Positions 23,047 through 49,851 of a DNA stretch of 64,000 nucleotides are shown here, one piece after another. The notes beneath the pieces were generated by a model that had not been told where the DNA came from, did no database searches, and worked only from the letters and a program-made list of their open reading frames with translations. Numbering within the stretch: position 1 is the stretch's first letter; each line of letters opens with the position of its first letter. Made by a program: the position numbers and the translations under genes. Source of the DNA: Diphasiastrum complanatum (lineage: Eukaryota > Streptophyta > Lycopodiopsida > Lycopodiales > Lycopodiaceae). The stretch covers positions 2,412,528 to 2,476,527 of the forward strand of contig CM055101.1 of the NCBI GenBank assembly GCA_029204225.1, written 5' to 3'.

Positions 23047-25860
23047 CTATATATAAATTTTTTTGTCAAGAATTCGTAAATCTACCCAGAAATTGTCCTC
23101 AGTATCCACGATTTGGTAATATTTGTCGCGAATTTTGAGGCAGCATTTTGAGGGTCGACAAATTTCTATAAGTGATTTTTTAGGTTCACTGTACTTTCTC
23201 AGTCTGCTCCTATTGACCACAATGTCGAGGATATCGTCTTGAAGGGTCTGGAGTTGTACATATCCAGAGGCAAAGATTTTTTTAATGACATAAGGACCTT
23301 GGCCAAAAAAATTCAGTTTGTCTTTTAAGGCTTTGGCCTGGTATAGCAGGACCTTATCTCCAACCTGGAAGTCTCTAAGTTTCAATGATCGATCATGCCA
23401 TGCTTTTTGTCACCGTTTGTGGACTTGTTGAGCATGGATGTTGATTCGTCGTGTTCCACATAGTTGTTCCAGATGGAATAACTTTTTTGCTAGAGTTTGT
23501 TGATTATCGAGCTCAAGATTATAGGCCACTCGAAGAGAGGGGATATGGAATTCTACAGGCATAACGACTTCTTGGCCATATGTTAGCTGGAAAGGGTTAA
23601 GTCTGTAGCTCTCTTTGGTGTGGTGCGATAAGCCCAGAGAGTAGCATGAAGTTTGAGTTTCCAATCAGATCGGTTGGATTCGACGGTTTTGATGAAATTT
23701 CTGCATAGGATTTTATTGATGGATTCCGCCTGGCCATTGCATCATGGATAGTATGGGAAAGTTTTGTAATGTACCACAAATTTTTTTGAAAGGAGATCTG
23801 CTATGACATAGTTAAGAAAATGTGTACCCCTATCACTGATAAGTTCTAGAGGACATCCGAAATGAACTATAACTTGTTCATAGAGAAATTTTGCGGTAGA
23901 ACGAGTGTCAGCATTGTGAACAACCCTTGCTTCAACCCATTTGGTGCAATAGTCCATAGCTATTATGAGGTAATGAGATTGTGTGTGTCAAGCAGCGGGA
24001 CTAATGGGTCCGACATAATCAATCTCCCATTTCTGGAAAGCTTGATCAGTGGTTACAGGGTGTAAAGGCATGTAGTCAGTCTTTTGAAAGCGTTTTGTGC
24101 GTTGGCAGACATCACAGGCCTTAGTGTAATTGTGCGAATCCTTGAAGAGTGTTGGCCACTAAAAACTGGCCAAATTTTTTTTCTTAGTAGTCATTTCAGA
24201 AGAGAAATGGCCTGCACCAATATTTTCATGAGTGAGAAAAATTACAGAGGGTATTTCACCTTCAGTAAGACATCATCGGATGATTCCATCTAACCCTTGC
24301 TTGTAGAGTTGTCTTGTAATTAATGTACAAGGTTTGGTTTTAAGGACCAACGCACATTGTTCAAGTTTAGACAAGGAAGAATCCATCTGCCCTGAAGTTA
24401 AATATTCTGTGATTTCCTTAGCCCATACGGGTGTAGAGTCAACTTGGAAAAGGATGGCATTTGGTTAATCATCGTTGACGCCTTGATTAGAGGTAGGAAG
24501 GTTAGGGATTCGGGACGTATGATCTACTAGAATATGTTGAACTCCCTTACGAACCACGATCCTAAACTCAAATTTTTGCAGTAATAGAATCCATCTGGTA
24601 ATACGGCCTGTGGTGCAAGTCTTGTTGATGAGATACAACAATGCTTGATGATCAGTGAAGAATGCGAATTTTTTTTCAGAAGATAATGGCAAACTTCTGA
24701 ACTGCATATACCATTGCCAAGGCTTCACGTTCGGGAGTGGTATAATTGACTTCAACATGTATTAATTGTCTACTAAAAACACGGATTGGGTAATCCTTTT
24801 TGAATTCTCCCGGTTGGGTGAGCACTGCTCCAATGGCATACTTGGACGCATCGGTATGCACATGGAATTCTTTAGAATAATCAGGAGCCCGAAGGATAGG
24901 TGCATTGGTAAGGGCTTCTTTGAGTTGATTAAATGCAACGCGTTGTTCATCCGTCCATTTGGAAACTACAACTACTTTGTAGATTAAGCATGCTTTGTTA
25001 GAAAAATCGAGAATAAAGCACTGATAGTAGTTGGCGTGGCCAAGGAAAGAGTAAACTTTGCGTATCATACACGGTTCCGATAGATTTTGAATGATAAATA
25101 TCTTTTCGGAGTCAGTGGCAATGCCATTTTGGGAAATAATATGTCCTAACACAATACCATGTGTTACCCAGATCTGGCATTTCTCAAGATTAAGGGAGAT
25201 GCCGAAGCGTTGACACTAGATAAAAAAAATTTCGAGCACAGACAAATGGCGTGTTTCTTTTGAATGTGCACCTGAATTGTCCAAGTAAACTTCTAGGGTA
25301 TTGCCCATCTGTTGAGAAAAGGCCACTTGCATAACACGTTGGAAGGTGCTACGGGCATTGTAGAGACCAAAAGGCATGACTTTCCAGCATAAGGTTCCCC
25401 ATTCTGCGCAAAAGCAGTTTTATGTTGATCTTCTTCAGCAATTTGAATCATATTGTATCCGCTAAAGCCATCTAAAAAGGAGTAAGCCTCATCTCCTACT
25501 ATATTTTCTAAGATGGATTCTCCGAAAGGTAATGGAAAATGATCACGTTCGGTGATGGTGTTAAGTTTCTTAAAGTCGACACAGATGCGGCCTTATAGAT
25601 TGGATTGCATCTGTCTGGACAACTAGTAGTTGGCCTTGCACCCGGTTTAAACGGGATACGATGCAAAGCTACTTAGGGTGAGATGTCTTTCATGTCTTTA
25701 TACGTCCATGCAAAGACATGTCGATATTTTTGCAAGAGCTTTTCAAGTCGTCTGTATTGTTCGTGATTGAGATGAACTCCGACGTGGACAATATATTCGT
25801 TGGTTTCATTTGGCTCACGCAAAGAAAGGGTGATGGTTCGTGCAGAGCTGTGGTGGCCTA
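23047..25860 (-). pseudogene. Gypsy-3 pol: RT, RNase H, integrase
   Basis: Minus-strand order is complete. RT begins with YRHVFAWTYKDMKDISP (about 25740), then RICVDFKKLNTITERDHFPL, YSFLDGFSGYNMIQI and a YLDN at the catalytic YxDD position (about 25290). RNase H has FHVHTDASKYAIGAVLTQPG and FAFFTDHQALLYLI. The integrase zinc region is near 24290-24150. The integrase core has MDYCTKWVEARVV and ELISDRGTHFLN, then YPxCNGQAESINKIL. The post-integrase domain has FQVGDKVLLYQAKALKDKLN and VVNRSRLRKYSEPKKS. Several frameshifts and stops make it inactive. Orientation is opposite to Gypsy-2, which it invades. Confidence 0.92.
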
Positions 25861-25861
25861 C

Positions 25862-26403
25862 TCGTTATAGATTTTCACAAAATCGATGAACTAGATAGTA
25901 TAAAAGATTTGATCGTTCTCCAAGAGAGAGAATAATCTCATCTTTTGCATGGTAACTATATGTATGATGGTAAACGGACTGGGATGTGTAATATTCACAA
26001 TGAATACTACAACAACATATCTGGTTATCCAAAGATATTTGGGTAAAATAATTCTGTGAAAGATAGCAGAGGGAAAGAATGATCAAGATATAGAAACTTG
26101 CTCTTCTCTCTCTATTGATACTCAACTCTGTGTAAAATGCGTCAGTACAATGGCACAAAGTGTCGACCTTATAGGAACGATCACTGGCCTCAATGTCGTT
26201 TACGAATCGTCAAAATGTCGGTTCTGATCTGGTACCGCGTCTCTTATAGAACATTGCAACTTCTACTCTAAATGTGAATTTACAAAATTCAAATAGGCCT
26301 TTACATGAATTTAGGCACTATAGCACATTTACATATATAAAAATTGAAATTTTTTACAATATATAACAAAAACTTGGACAATGTGGGATCATGAGGCTCC
26401 ACA
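25862..26403 (-). repeat. Gypsy-4 LTR (LTR-D)
   Basis: On the minus strand it starts TGTGGAGCCTCATGATCCCACA just after a purine tract (GAGGAAGGGAATA). It has a TATA-like CCTATAAGG near 26178 and ends near ATCTATAAC at 25862. It is followed directly by Gypsy-3 pol codons, with no primer site or gag. Confidence 0.6.
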
Positions 26404-26460
26404 TATTCCCTTCCTCAGTTGTGCAGTGGCTCGCAAACAACTTATTTACATTCTTCTCTG

Positions 26461-27303
26461 TCACTTTCTGCTGGCTGGTTTGCTGTGGAAAATGGCCTTA
26501 GCTCGGGCTTTGTTCTCTTCATTCACTTGCTCCAATGTCATTCCTTTTGTAGCCAGTAAATAATTGTTCTTCTGATTATAGTCTTCTTGAAATGACAAAT
26601 TTGGATAACCCCCCATTTCTTTATTTCCCATTGGTGCGAGAGGGTTATCAATCAATGTATTATTAACAAGATGCATGTACCAACTATCCTCAGTCGGGAT
26701 TTCAAACATCTCGGCAGAAGGGACAGTTAGTGAAAGGGCAACATAGGTATATTCAGGGAATTTTTCTTTAATGTACAGTTGCTGAACAAATAAAAGGGCA
26801 TATGAAATAAGGAAAACAATATTCACACGGTTATAAGTGTAATATGGTCTGGTTATTGGATTAGTGGAGCGAAGTATATTATTTGTTTTTACTTCCTCCA
26901 AATAACGAAAATAGTTAGCTTCCCAATCTGTGTAGATTTTTCACAGATCAGGGAATAGTAACTGATGAGAAACTCGAGAAGGAACTGGTTTAAGGTTAGA
27001 AACAACTTCCTTAACATCAAAAATGTTAATTGATTCTAAGTTAATCAGATACTCATCCAGAGCTGAAAAAATATTATTTTCAAATGTTTTTAGGTATTCT
27101 AAAATGTATATATACAAGGATCCTGCGATCACATGGATATAATTAGTTTGCACATTGAACTTATTCTGGACAATGGCAAGGGCAAGGATTCATTTTTTAT
27201 GCACTGTTAGTTTGGCCCAAAGAGAATTTAGGTTAGTGAAAGTTCAAGGGTTTTCCCATTGTTCTTTTGTGTAGCCAAAAAGTTTAGGTGATGGTTCACT
27301 CAT
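26461..27303 (-). pseudogene. Gypsy-4 unknown ORF directly before the LTR
   Basis: From MSEPSPKLFGYTKEQWEN the minus strand reads through three stops as one protein: NYIHVIAGSLYIYILEYLKT, FSALDEYLINLESINIFDV, YFRYLEEVKTNNILRSTNPI, NRVNIVFLISYALLFVQQLY and MTLEQVNEENKARAKAIFHS. It ends about 57 bp before the LTR start, the same position as ORF2 in Gypsy-1 and Gypsy-2. It may be a very diverged relative, but I see no firm motif match. Function unknown. Confidence 0.55.
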
Positions 27304-27304
27304 G

Positions 27305-27490
27305 AGGCTCACTCAAAGAAAGGGTGATGGTTCATGTAGGGCCTTTGTAGGGAAAATTACCATTTGGCTCACATTGAGCTTGGAGTAATTGGATTGTGAC
27401 ATCCTTGATTGTATAGTCCTTAAAGTATGCAGGAACATGATGGAGATTCGAGGGGGGCCTTGCCTTTCACCTGTCGGGATGGTGATTGGG
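27305..27490 (-). pseudogene. Gypsy-3 protease-RT linker, displaced
   Basis: The minus strand reads YFKDYTIKDVTIQLLQAQ, then TITLSLSEP. The TITLSLREP codons recur at 25810-25845 where the RT region continues. Gypsy-3 pol was therefore split by the segment 25846-27306, with about 32 bp present on both sides. Confidence 0.6.
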
Positions 27491-27600
27491 GACATTTGGG
27501 GGTTGGTGTAGGAATAAAAGCAATCTCATAAACTTCCCTAACAGATGTGAGGTCGCCAGGCGGTTGAATTTGAAGCGATTTTTTCATCTTTTCTTTCATA

Positions 27601-27885
27601 GCATGGCCACGTGGTTGAGGCTTTGTCTGTGGGGAGCTTCTACCGCCTCTAACCCCATCGATACAACTAACCTTCCCTTTCTACGCCAATTTTCTCCCGA
27701 CTCACAACGGATCGCTGCTTCTAGCTTTTCACCTCCCCTCTCTCCTGAACCAGACCCCCAACTTGAACACGTCTTAGTTACTGAAGCTCCCACAATACAA
27801 CACCGGATCTCTCCAACTGCATCGAACAAGAAGCAACTCATCTCCCAGGAGTTTTGCACAAAAATACCAACAAAACACAAATCTA
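27601..27885 (+). pseudogene. Gypsy-2 ORF2, N-terminal part
   Basis: The open frame MATWLRLCLWGASTASNPID continues through a Pro/Ser-rich segment (ASSFSPPLSPEPDPQLEHVL) to SQEFCTKIPT, where Copia-3 interrupts it. The C-terminal part resumes at 29466. Assignment to the same ORF rests on strand, order and position, not on a known family. Confidence 0.5.
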
Positions 27886-29465
27886 TTGACTAGAAAACTC
27901 ACAAAAGTGTAGAATGCAAAAGTCTCATCAATCTCATTAGCAAAATGATGATCCTTTTATAGATCGAGTACATCCACGAGTTTGGTACAGTCCAGCAGGT
28001 CTTCACACGTGTGAAGAGTGCCACATCACTAAGATCTATCCATTTCATCCATCCTTGATCCTTATCCAAAGTTGACCTTCTAGAATATGGCTAAAATCCA
28101 AAGAGCTAGTCTCCTAGAATATAGAAATATTTCCTAAAAAATAGGATCTAAGAAAAATGGTCAACTCTTATCTTCTAGAACTCTATACACACGTGTGAAC
28201 ATCCACTTGCCATGTGGGAGCATTTACTCATGCACATGCAAGGAAAAGCTAATTTCTAGGTGACTAGTCAACTTGACTAAAAACTATTCATATCATGTTC
28301 ACACTAACTAGATTGATACAAAATCAAATTAGATATATACAAGTATGGAAAGTACTTTCTTTCACACGTGGGAACAGGCTCCACACATGTGAAATCAGAT
28401 CATGAACATTGTTCTAATGATTGATCTTTATTTACAATAAACAATGTCAAGTGAGAAGTGACAATTTTCAACACTCCTCCTCACTTCTAACTTGGCAAAT
28501 CTAATGTACATCTATCTACAATTCCAAGAGCATATCTAAACTTGAAAAATGGATCTTGACAATGGCTTGGTTAAGATATCAGCTATGCATTCGGATGATG
28601 GTACATGATGTAGTTGCACCTCATTGGATTGTACATGGAAGTAGCATACTTAGATTGACTTATGAAATTACAATTGCTACTTCTAGACACTTCTATCCCA
28701 ATTATAAACTTTAGGAAGCCTAGATCTACCATCTTGAACTCAGTAGATAAATCAACTTTAACTTTGCTTATGCCTTCATCATCATTTCCTGTCATAATGA
28801 TGTCATCAACATAAAGCACCAAAATGATGATATGTCCTTCATTACATTTGAAATATAAAGAAGGTTCATAAGCACTCAGTACAAAGCCAAGGGAATAGAG
28901 AAAATCATGCAACTTAGAGTACCAAGCTCTAGGTGCTTGCTTCAAGCCATATAGGCTCTTCCTTAAGTAGCACACTTTTTGCTCCTCACCAACCTTGATG
29001 AAGCCCTCGGGTTGCATCATGTAGATTTCCTCTTCTCAGAAGCCATTCAAGAAAGCATTTGTCACATCCATTTGGTAGAGATCCCACTTGAACAAAGTAG
29101 CAATGCAAGTGATTAATCTAATAGTTACAAGCTTAGCTACAGGTGCAAATGTTTCTTCATAATCCAATCCTTTATATTCCCTACAAAATAAGATCTAAGG
29201 AAAATGGTCAACTCTTATCTTCTAGAACTCTATACACACGTGTGAATATCCACTTGCCATGTGGGAGCATTTACTCATGCACATGCAAGGAAAAGCTAAT
29301 TTATAGGTGACTAGTCAACTTGACTAAAAACTAGTCATATCATGTTCACACTAACTAGATTGGGAACAGGCTCCACATGTGTGAAATCAGATCATGAACA
29401 TTGTTCTAATGATTGATCTTTATTTACAATAAACAATGTCAAGTGAGAAGTGACAATTTTCAACA
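27886..29465 (-). mobile_element. Copia-3, internally deleted
   Basis: The 3' LTR (LTR-B family, truncated at its far end) is 27886-28473, followed on the plus strand by the pyrimidine complement of a polypurine tract (CTCCTCCTCACTTC). The interior 28488-29175 is RT and a short RNase H remnant. A partial 5' LTR copy lies at about 29175-29465 and joins directly to RT codons, so gag to integrase has been deleted. It sits inside Gypsy-2 ORF2. Confidence 0.85.
28583..29175 (-). pseudogene. Copia-3 reverse transcriptase fragment
   Basis: The minus strand reads GLDYEETFAPVAKL, LYQMDVTNAFLNG, a stop, MMQPEGFIKVGEEQKVCYLR, KSLYGLKQAPRAWYSKLHDF, the catalytic VLYVDDIIMTGND and DLGFLKFIIGIEV. This is the standard Copia RT order. 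It ends in degraded sequence before the LTR. Confidence 0.92.
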
Positions 29466-30037
29466 ACATGCGCATCAATCCATATTATTACCCGGTGGCA
29501 CGTAGAGAACCATTTTCCACCACAAAGTGGAAAAACAAGATTTATTGGCCCAAGCTAACTGATGTACATATCGGCAATTCCGCAGATGACATGATTACCA
29601 ATTGCCGTGTCTTTCACCAAAAATATCATGGCAACCCAGATCGAGATGTGCGCTACTTTGCAGATAATTGCGGCCTGGTTGCTTTCTTGGCAGAACTCAA
29701 TGGCTATTGGGATAGAGGCCTCCCACCAATGGCCATTGATATCAATAAGCCCTTGCAGACAGAAACAGATCACATCAACATGGCCCGCCTTTATTACCGT
29801 GTTGTCCTCACTTCCGCATTGCACGTCGATATGGTGGAACTCTGGAAGATCCACGACTTTTTGCAAGGCATGCTACATTACTACAAACAACTACCCTTCC
29901 TCAATAAATTGCATTGGCAAATGATGGAAGACATTGGCAATAAAATCTATCAGATCCGCCAACAACAAACACGCCTTCAGGAAGCTCAAAAGATCCAAGA
30001 TGAAAAAGCTTCGATTGGTGTGGGACCACCAACATAA
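29466..30037 (+). pseudogene. Gypsy-2 ORF2, C-terminal domain
   Basis: This uninterrupted frame of about 190 residues begins MRINPYYYPVARREPFS right after the Copia-3 LTR. It contains CGLVAFLAELNGYWDRGLPP, AIDINKPLQTETDHINM, RLYYRVVLTSALHVDM and a basic, Gln-rich C-terminus with helical character (QIRQQQTRLQEAQKIQDEKA). It stops at 30037, one base before a polypurine tract (AAAGAGGGGGATAA) and the 3' LTR. The WD..LPP, DxNKxL and R.YYR landmarks recur in Gypsy-1 at about 10040-10190. I know of no domain with this pattern. Confidence 0.75.
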
Positions 30038-30052
30038 TAAAGAGGGGGATAA

Positions 30053-30877
30053 TGTTAGCATATGTGCTAACACAGAAAAAAATAAAAAAGAGAGAAATAA
30101 AACTCCGTGGCATGTGTTTTGTAAGTCCACGTACGAGTGTATGTTAATAAACTTCCGCCATGGCATGTGTTTGTAAGCCCATGAGTAGAAGCTTTAAAAA
30201 ATAATAAAATAGCTTAAACTTAGATTTAGAACTTAGACTTAGAAAACTTAAGATTAGAAATATTTTATCTTAAGTTTTCCTAAGCTAAGAAACTTTGAAG
30301 TTCTAAATCCTAAGTTAGAAGTTCTAGAAAAGCTCGAAATAGATTAGTCCCATAAGTTAGTGGATACTTATGGAAGACCCTCCTTGCCATAAAAGGAGAG
30401 GTATTTGTCTTGTAAATAACACTTTTGAGATTAAGCTATCAAGTTCTCTATTTTTGAGATTATCTCTCTATTTCATTTGTGTTCCCTTTGGGAAGGTGCA
30501 TAGCTTGAGGGAAGGTGCTCGGGTCTCCTCTTGCCTCCTTCTCATTGGTTTGTATTGTGGGATGTATTTTGTTGATTGATTATTAGTTAGCCGCAATCTT
30601 CCATTCTAATTCCCTTTGGGTGTTAATTTAGGATTTAGTTTAATCACCTTGCTAGTTGGGTAAGCCTTAGTAAGGTTTTATATTTTGTCATCTTAGTTAG
30701 TTTCATTTCTATTTCGAGCACTAGCTGGGTAAGCCTTAGTGCTTTCATCATTGTTTCCTATTTCCGCACTCTGTTTGAAGCTTGATAGAAACTTAGAAAG
30801 TGGATGATCCTCTCTATACTACACCACATCATGAGTAGATCTAGCCAAACATTCACAAATAAGATTTACATCCAACA
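30053..30877 (+). repeat. Gypsy-2 3' LTR (825 bp)
   Basis: It starts with the perfect hairpin TGTTAGCATATGTGCTAACA and ends ATCCAACA, followed by the ATCAT duplication. It matches 15395-16198 with scattered changes. Confidence 0.93.
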
Positions 30878-30882
30878 ATCAT

Positions 30883-31048
30883 ACCTGAATTGTTCTTGAG
30901 GTGCCAAAGGTCTTTCCTCCACACCTACAACAATTTTTATCAACTCATTCATCTCAAGGAGAGACTCCATTCTCACCTTCCAAGTAGAATAGTTGCTTGA
31001 GGTAAGCCTATCAATGCTCTCCAACATGTAGCCTCCATTTGTAGCCAT
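30883..31048 (-). pseudogene. Copia-2 gag N-terminus
   Basis: The minus strand starts MATNGGYMLESIDRLTSSNY and continues WKVRMESLLEMNELIKIVVG to QEQFRYD, where Gypsy-2 is inserted. It is close to the Copia-A gag at 2219. A leader of about 590 bp separates it from the primer site at 31637-31648. Confidence 0.92.
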
Positions 31049-31636
31049 GTTGTAATGACTTGATCTTCTCTTTCAACCTATTCCAATGCACAATGCGATC
31101 TCTTGAAAGTCAACAAATGAATTCAAGAAAAAATCACAAAGATATGGAGCCTCTTAAATATCTTTCTTGCACCAAACCTAGCAAATCCAACACATAGAAT
31201 GGAAGATACTTGATCAACAAATGATCAACCTACAATTTTATGAACTTTTGCACTTTCTAAGATTGAAACACACTCTTGAAAAGTCCAGCAACTTCAAACA
31301 CAAGAGATCCAATAAAAATTAGGGTTTCCACAAAAGTACAAAAAATTGAATCATTCACTTTCTACATGCAAAATCTAGAAACTTGATATAGGTTTTTGAA
31401 GAATGCAATAAGACCTTTCTTATGCAATTAAACTCGTCACATTTCAGCAAGTAATGTGTGAAATCGGACCATTACAAGTATTTTTTCCTATATTGAATTT
31501 TGATTTACAAAAAATCAATTCTACACATGAAAAATGCTTGATTTTGAATAGGAATGACTCTAGCATGCTCTAGAATTGGTGACACCTCCAAATCTCTTGC
31601 TAGAAATGGTTGATCTTTCAATAACCTGCAACAAAA

Positions 31637-31648
31637 GTTCTGATACCA
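31637..31648 (-). other. Copia-2 primer binding site
   Basis: The minus strand reads TGGTATCAGAAC directly after the LTR end CTTCACA. This is one base from the standard Copia site. Confidence 0.88.
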
Positions 31649-32341
31649 TGTGAAGAAAATTAGATCACGAAGATCTAATTAAGTCTCTTGATCTTTGGTT
31701 ACAAAAGATAGCACATCTAGCACCATTAACAATGTAGAATTCTAGCACCAACCATGAATAGAAACTACAAACTCAATAAGCACTTGACAAAATAGCATAA
31801 GAATGATAAGTTGCTATTGCTGTCCGCACAATAGCTGTACTACTACAACAAGTTTCACACGTGTGGATCCAATACACAAGTCACAATAGCATTCTATACA
31901 CAAAAATTCAAGATATCAACAATACAATGCAAAAATGGATATGGAAACCCAAAGAGATCACTTCCATGAGCATGAATGAGAATAGAAAGAGAGAGATGAT
32001 GTCATCCCATGCTTGTACACTATATATCCCTATTTGGATGTGCTTGCCCAAGCTTATCAACATTTGAAAGGTTCTAGATCTATTCCAAACCCTAGATGTA
32101 AAGTGACTAGATTCAATGCACCTAAATCAACCAATTACAATAGATCTATATGCGACATTATCAACTTGCCTAACTTGCCAAAAACAGTAATCAACTATTC
32201 TTAGGCCTTATTAACATTGTAGAGTTTATCTCTAAGTCTAAAATGCATATTGGCCAAAATTGCCAATTAAACTAGACATGATAAATCTCAAACTAGTTGA
32301 CAATTTCTCACAAGTACATCCAAGTATGATGGAAAACTACA
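31649..32341 (-). repeat. Copia-2 5' LTR (about 693 bp)
   Basis: On the minus strand it runs from TGTAGTTTTCCATC to TTTTCTTCACA, with TG...CA ends. Internal blocks (AGTTTGA...TTAGACTTAGA) match the Copia-A LTR, so the two are related families. It contains CACACGTGTG near 31857, a palindrome also common in the LTR-B copies. Confidence 0.7.
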
Positions 32342-32410
32342 CGAATCAATGACGTCGAAACAAAATTACTACATTATCTAAACTATCGGAACATAACAAA
32401 ATGACAACTA

Positions 32411-32413
<3 letters not shown>

Positions 32414-32457
<44 letters not shown>
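32414..32457. repeat. (GA)n microsatellite
   Basis: About 22 uninterrupted GA units lie just outside the Copia-2 LTR and upstream of RPAP2. Confidence 0.97.
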
Positions 32458-32458
<1 letters not shown>

Positions 32459-32525
32459 AACTTGATTGTATTTAAAATGAATGCACCATACAAGGAAAAA
32501 TTCATAGTGAGAGAGAGGAGCCAAA

Positions 32526-32694
32526 ATCTCCTAGTGTCCATAGAAGACAAACATGGCACACCATACATGGGAAGAGCTAGTTCTAAGTGTTAACTTTCTA
32601 AGGCAGCATCTCCTAGTGTCCATACACGACAAACATGCCACATCAGACATGGGAAGAGCGAGTTCTAAGTGTTAACCTTCTAAGGCACCATCTC
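32526..32694. repeat. 82-bp tandem duplication upstream of RPAP2
   Basis: ATCTCCTAGTGTCCATA begins at 32526 and again at 32608, and ATCTC begins a third, short copy at 32690; each step is 82 bp. The two full copies differ at a handful of positions. They end about 115 bp before the RPAP2 TATA box. Confidence 0.9.
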
Positions 32695-32810
32695 TTGAAC
32701 ATGTGAGAGTTGAGGTATTGTGGGGTGGCCTCCTCACACACAAGAGGTTTACAACCACACTTGCCTAGGCCCTACTTCATGTGGCGAAAGACACCCACCC
32801 ACCACATCCA

Positions 32811-32816
32811 TATAAA
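32811..32816 (+). promoter_or_regulatory. Putative TATA box of RPAP2
   Basis: TATAAA in CATCCATATAAAGCG lies 103 bp upstream of the proposed ATG (32919). The intervening 5' UTR is C/T-rich with CATCGCCA repeats. Confidence 0.6.
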
Positions 32817-32918
32817 GCGTTGTTGGCATTCGTTGTTAACAGTCTTTCCTTCCTCCTCGATTCTTCGCCATCGCCACCTCCATCATCGCCATCGACTCTC
32901 GTTGCAGATTTTATTATT

Positions 32919-49738
<16,820 letters not shown>

Positions 49739-49845
49739 GATATCACCATGCGTAGATAGAGAGAGCATTTTTCTTTTTAATTGAGAACATACATGGAAAT
49801 GAAGCTCTTTAGCTTATGTGACGAAGATGAGGCTTTAGGTGATGT

Positions 49846-49851
49846 AATAAA
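49846..49851 (+). terminator. Putative RPAP2 polyadenylation signal
   Basis: AATAAA lies 108 bp after the stop codon, followed by a TGTG/T-rich stretch. Confidence 0.5.

Larger units (their letters stand above)
15395..30877 (+). mobile_element. Gypsy-2, 15.5-kb Ty3/Gypsy element holding further insertions
   Basis: Its LTRs are 15395-16198 and 30053-30877. ATCAT flanks it on both sides (15390-15394 and 30878-30882), and it splits the Copia-2 gag. Plus-strand parts in order are PBS, leader, gag, an aspartic protease with DCGS, a linker, ORF2 and polypurine tract. Between 20.7 and 27.5 kb the sequence is minus-strand Gypsy pol material from another element, and Gypsy-2's own RT and integrase are not seen. 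Two Copia insertions (18061-18819 and about 27886-29465) interrupt its gag and ORF2. Confidence 0.9.
3803..32341 (-). mobile_element. Copia-2, interrupted host of three nested retrotransposons
   Basis: The pieces read on the minus strand as LTR (31649-32341), primer site (31637-31648), leader, gag N-terminus (30883-31048), gag remainder (14884-15394), protease active-site block (11161-11180) and the protease remainder plus GAG-pre-integrase region (3803-4353). At each break the coding frame stops on one side of an inserted element and resumes on the other, and each insert has flanking target duplications (ATCAT, AATCC, GCTTG/ACTTG). The protease motif WWIDSGAS is split by both Copia-1 and Gypsy-1. 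The element is truncated at about 3800; integrase, RT and the 3' LTR are not present in order. Confidence 0.88.
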
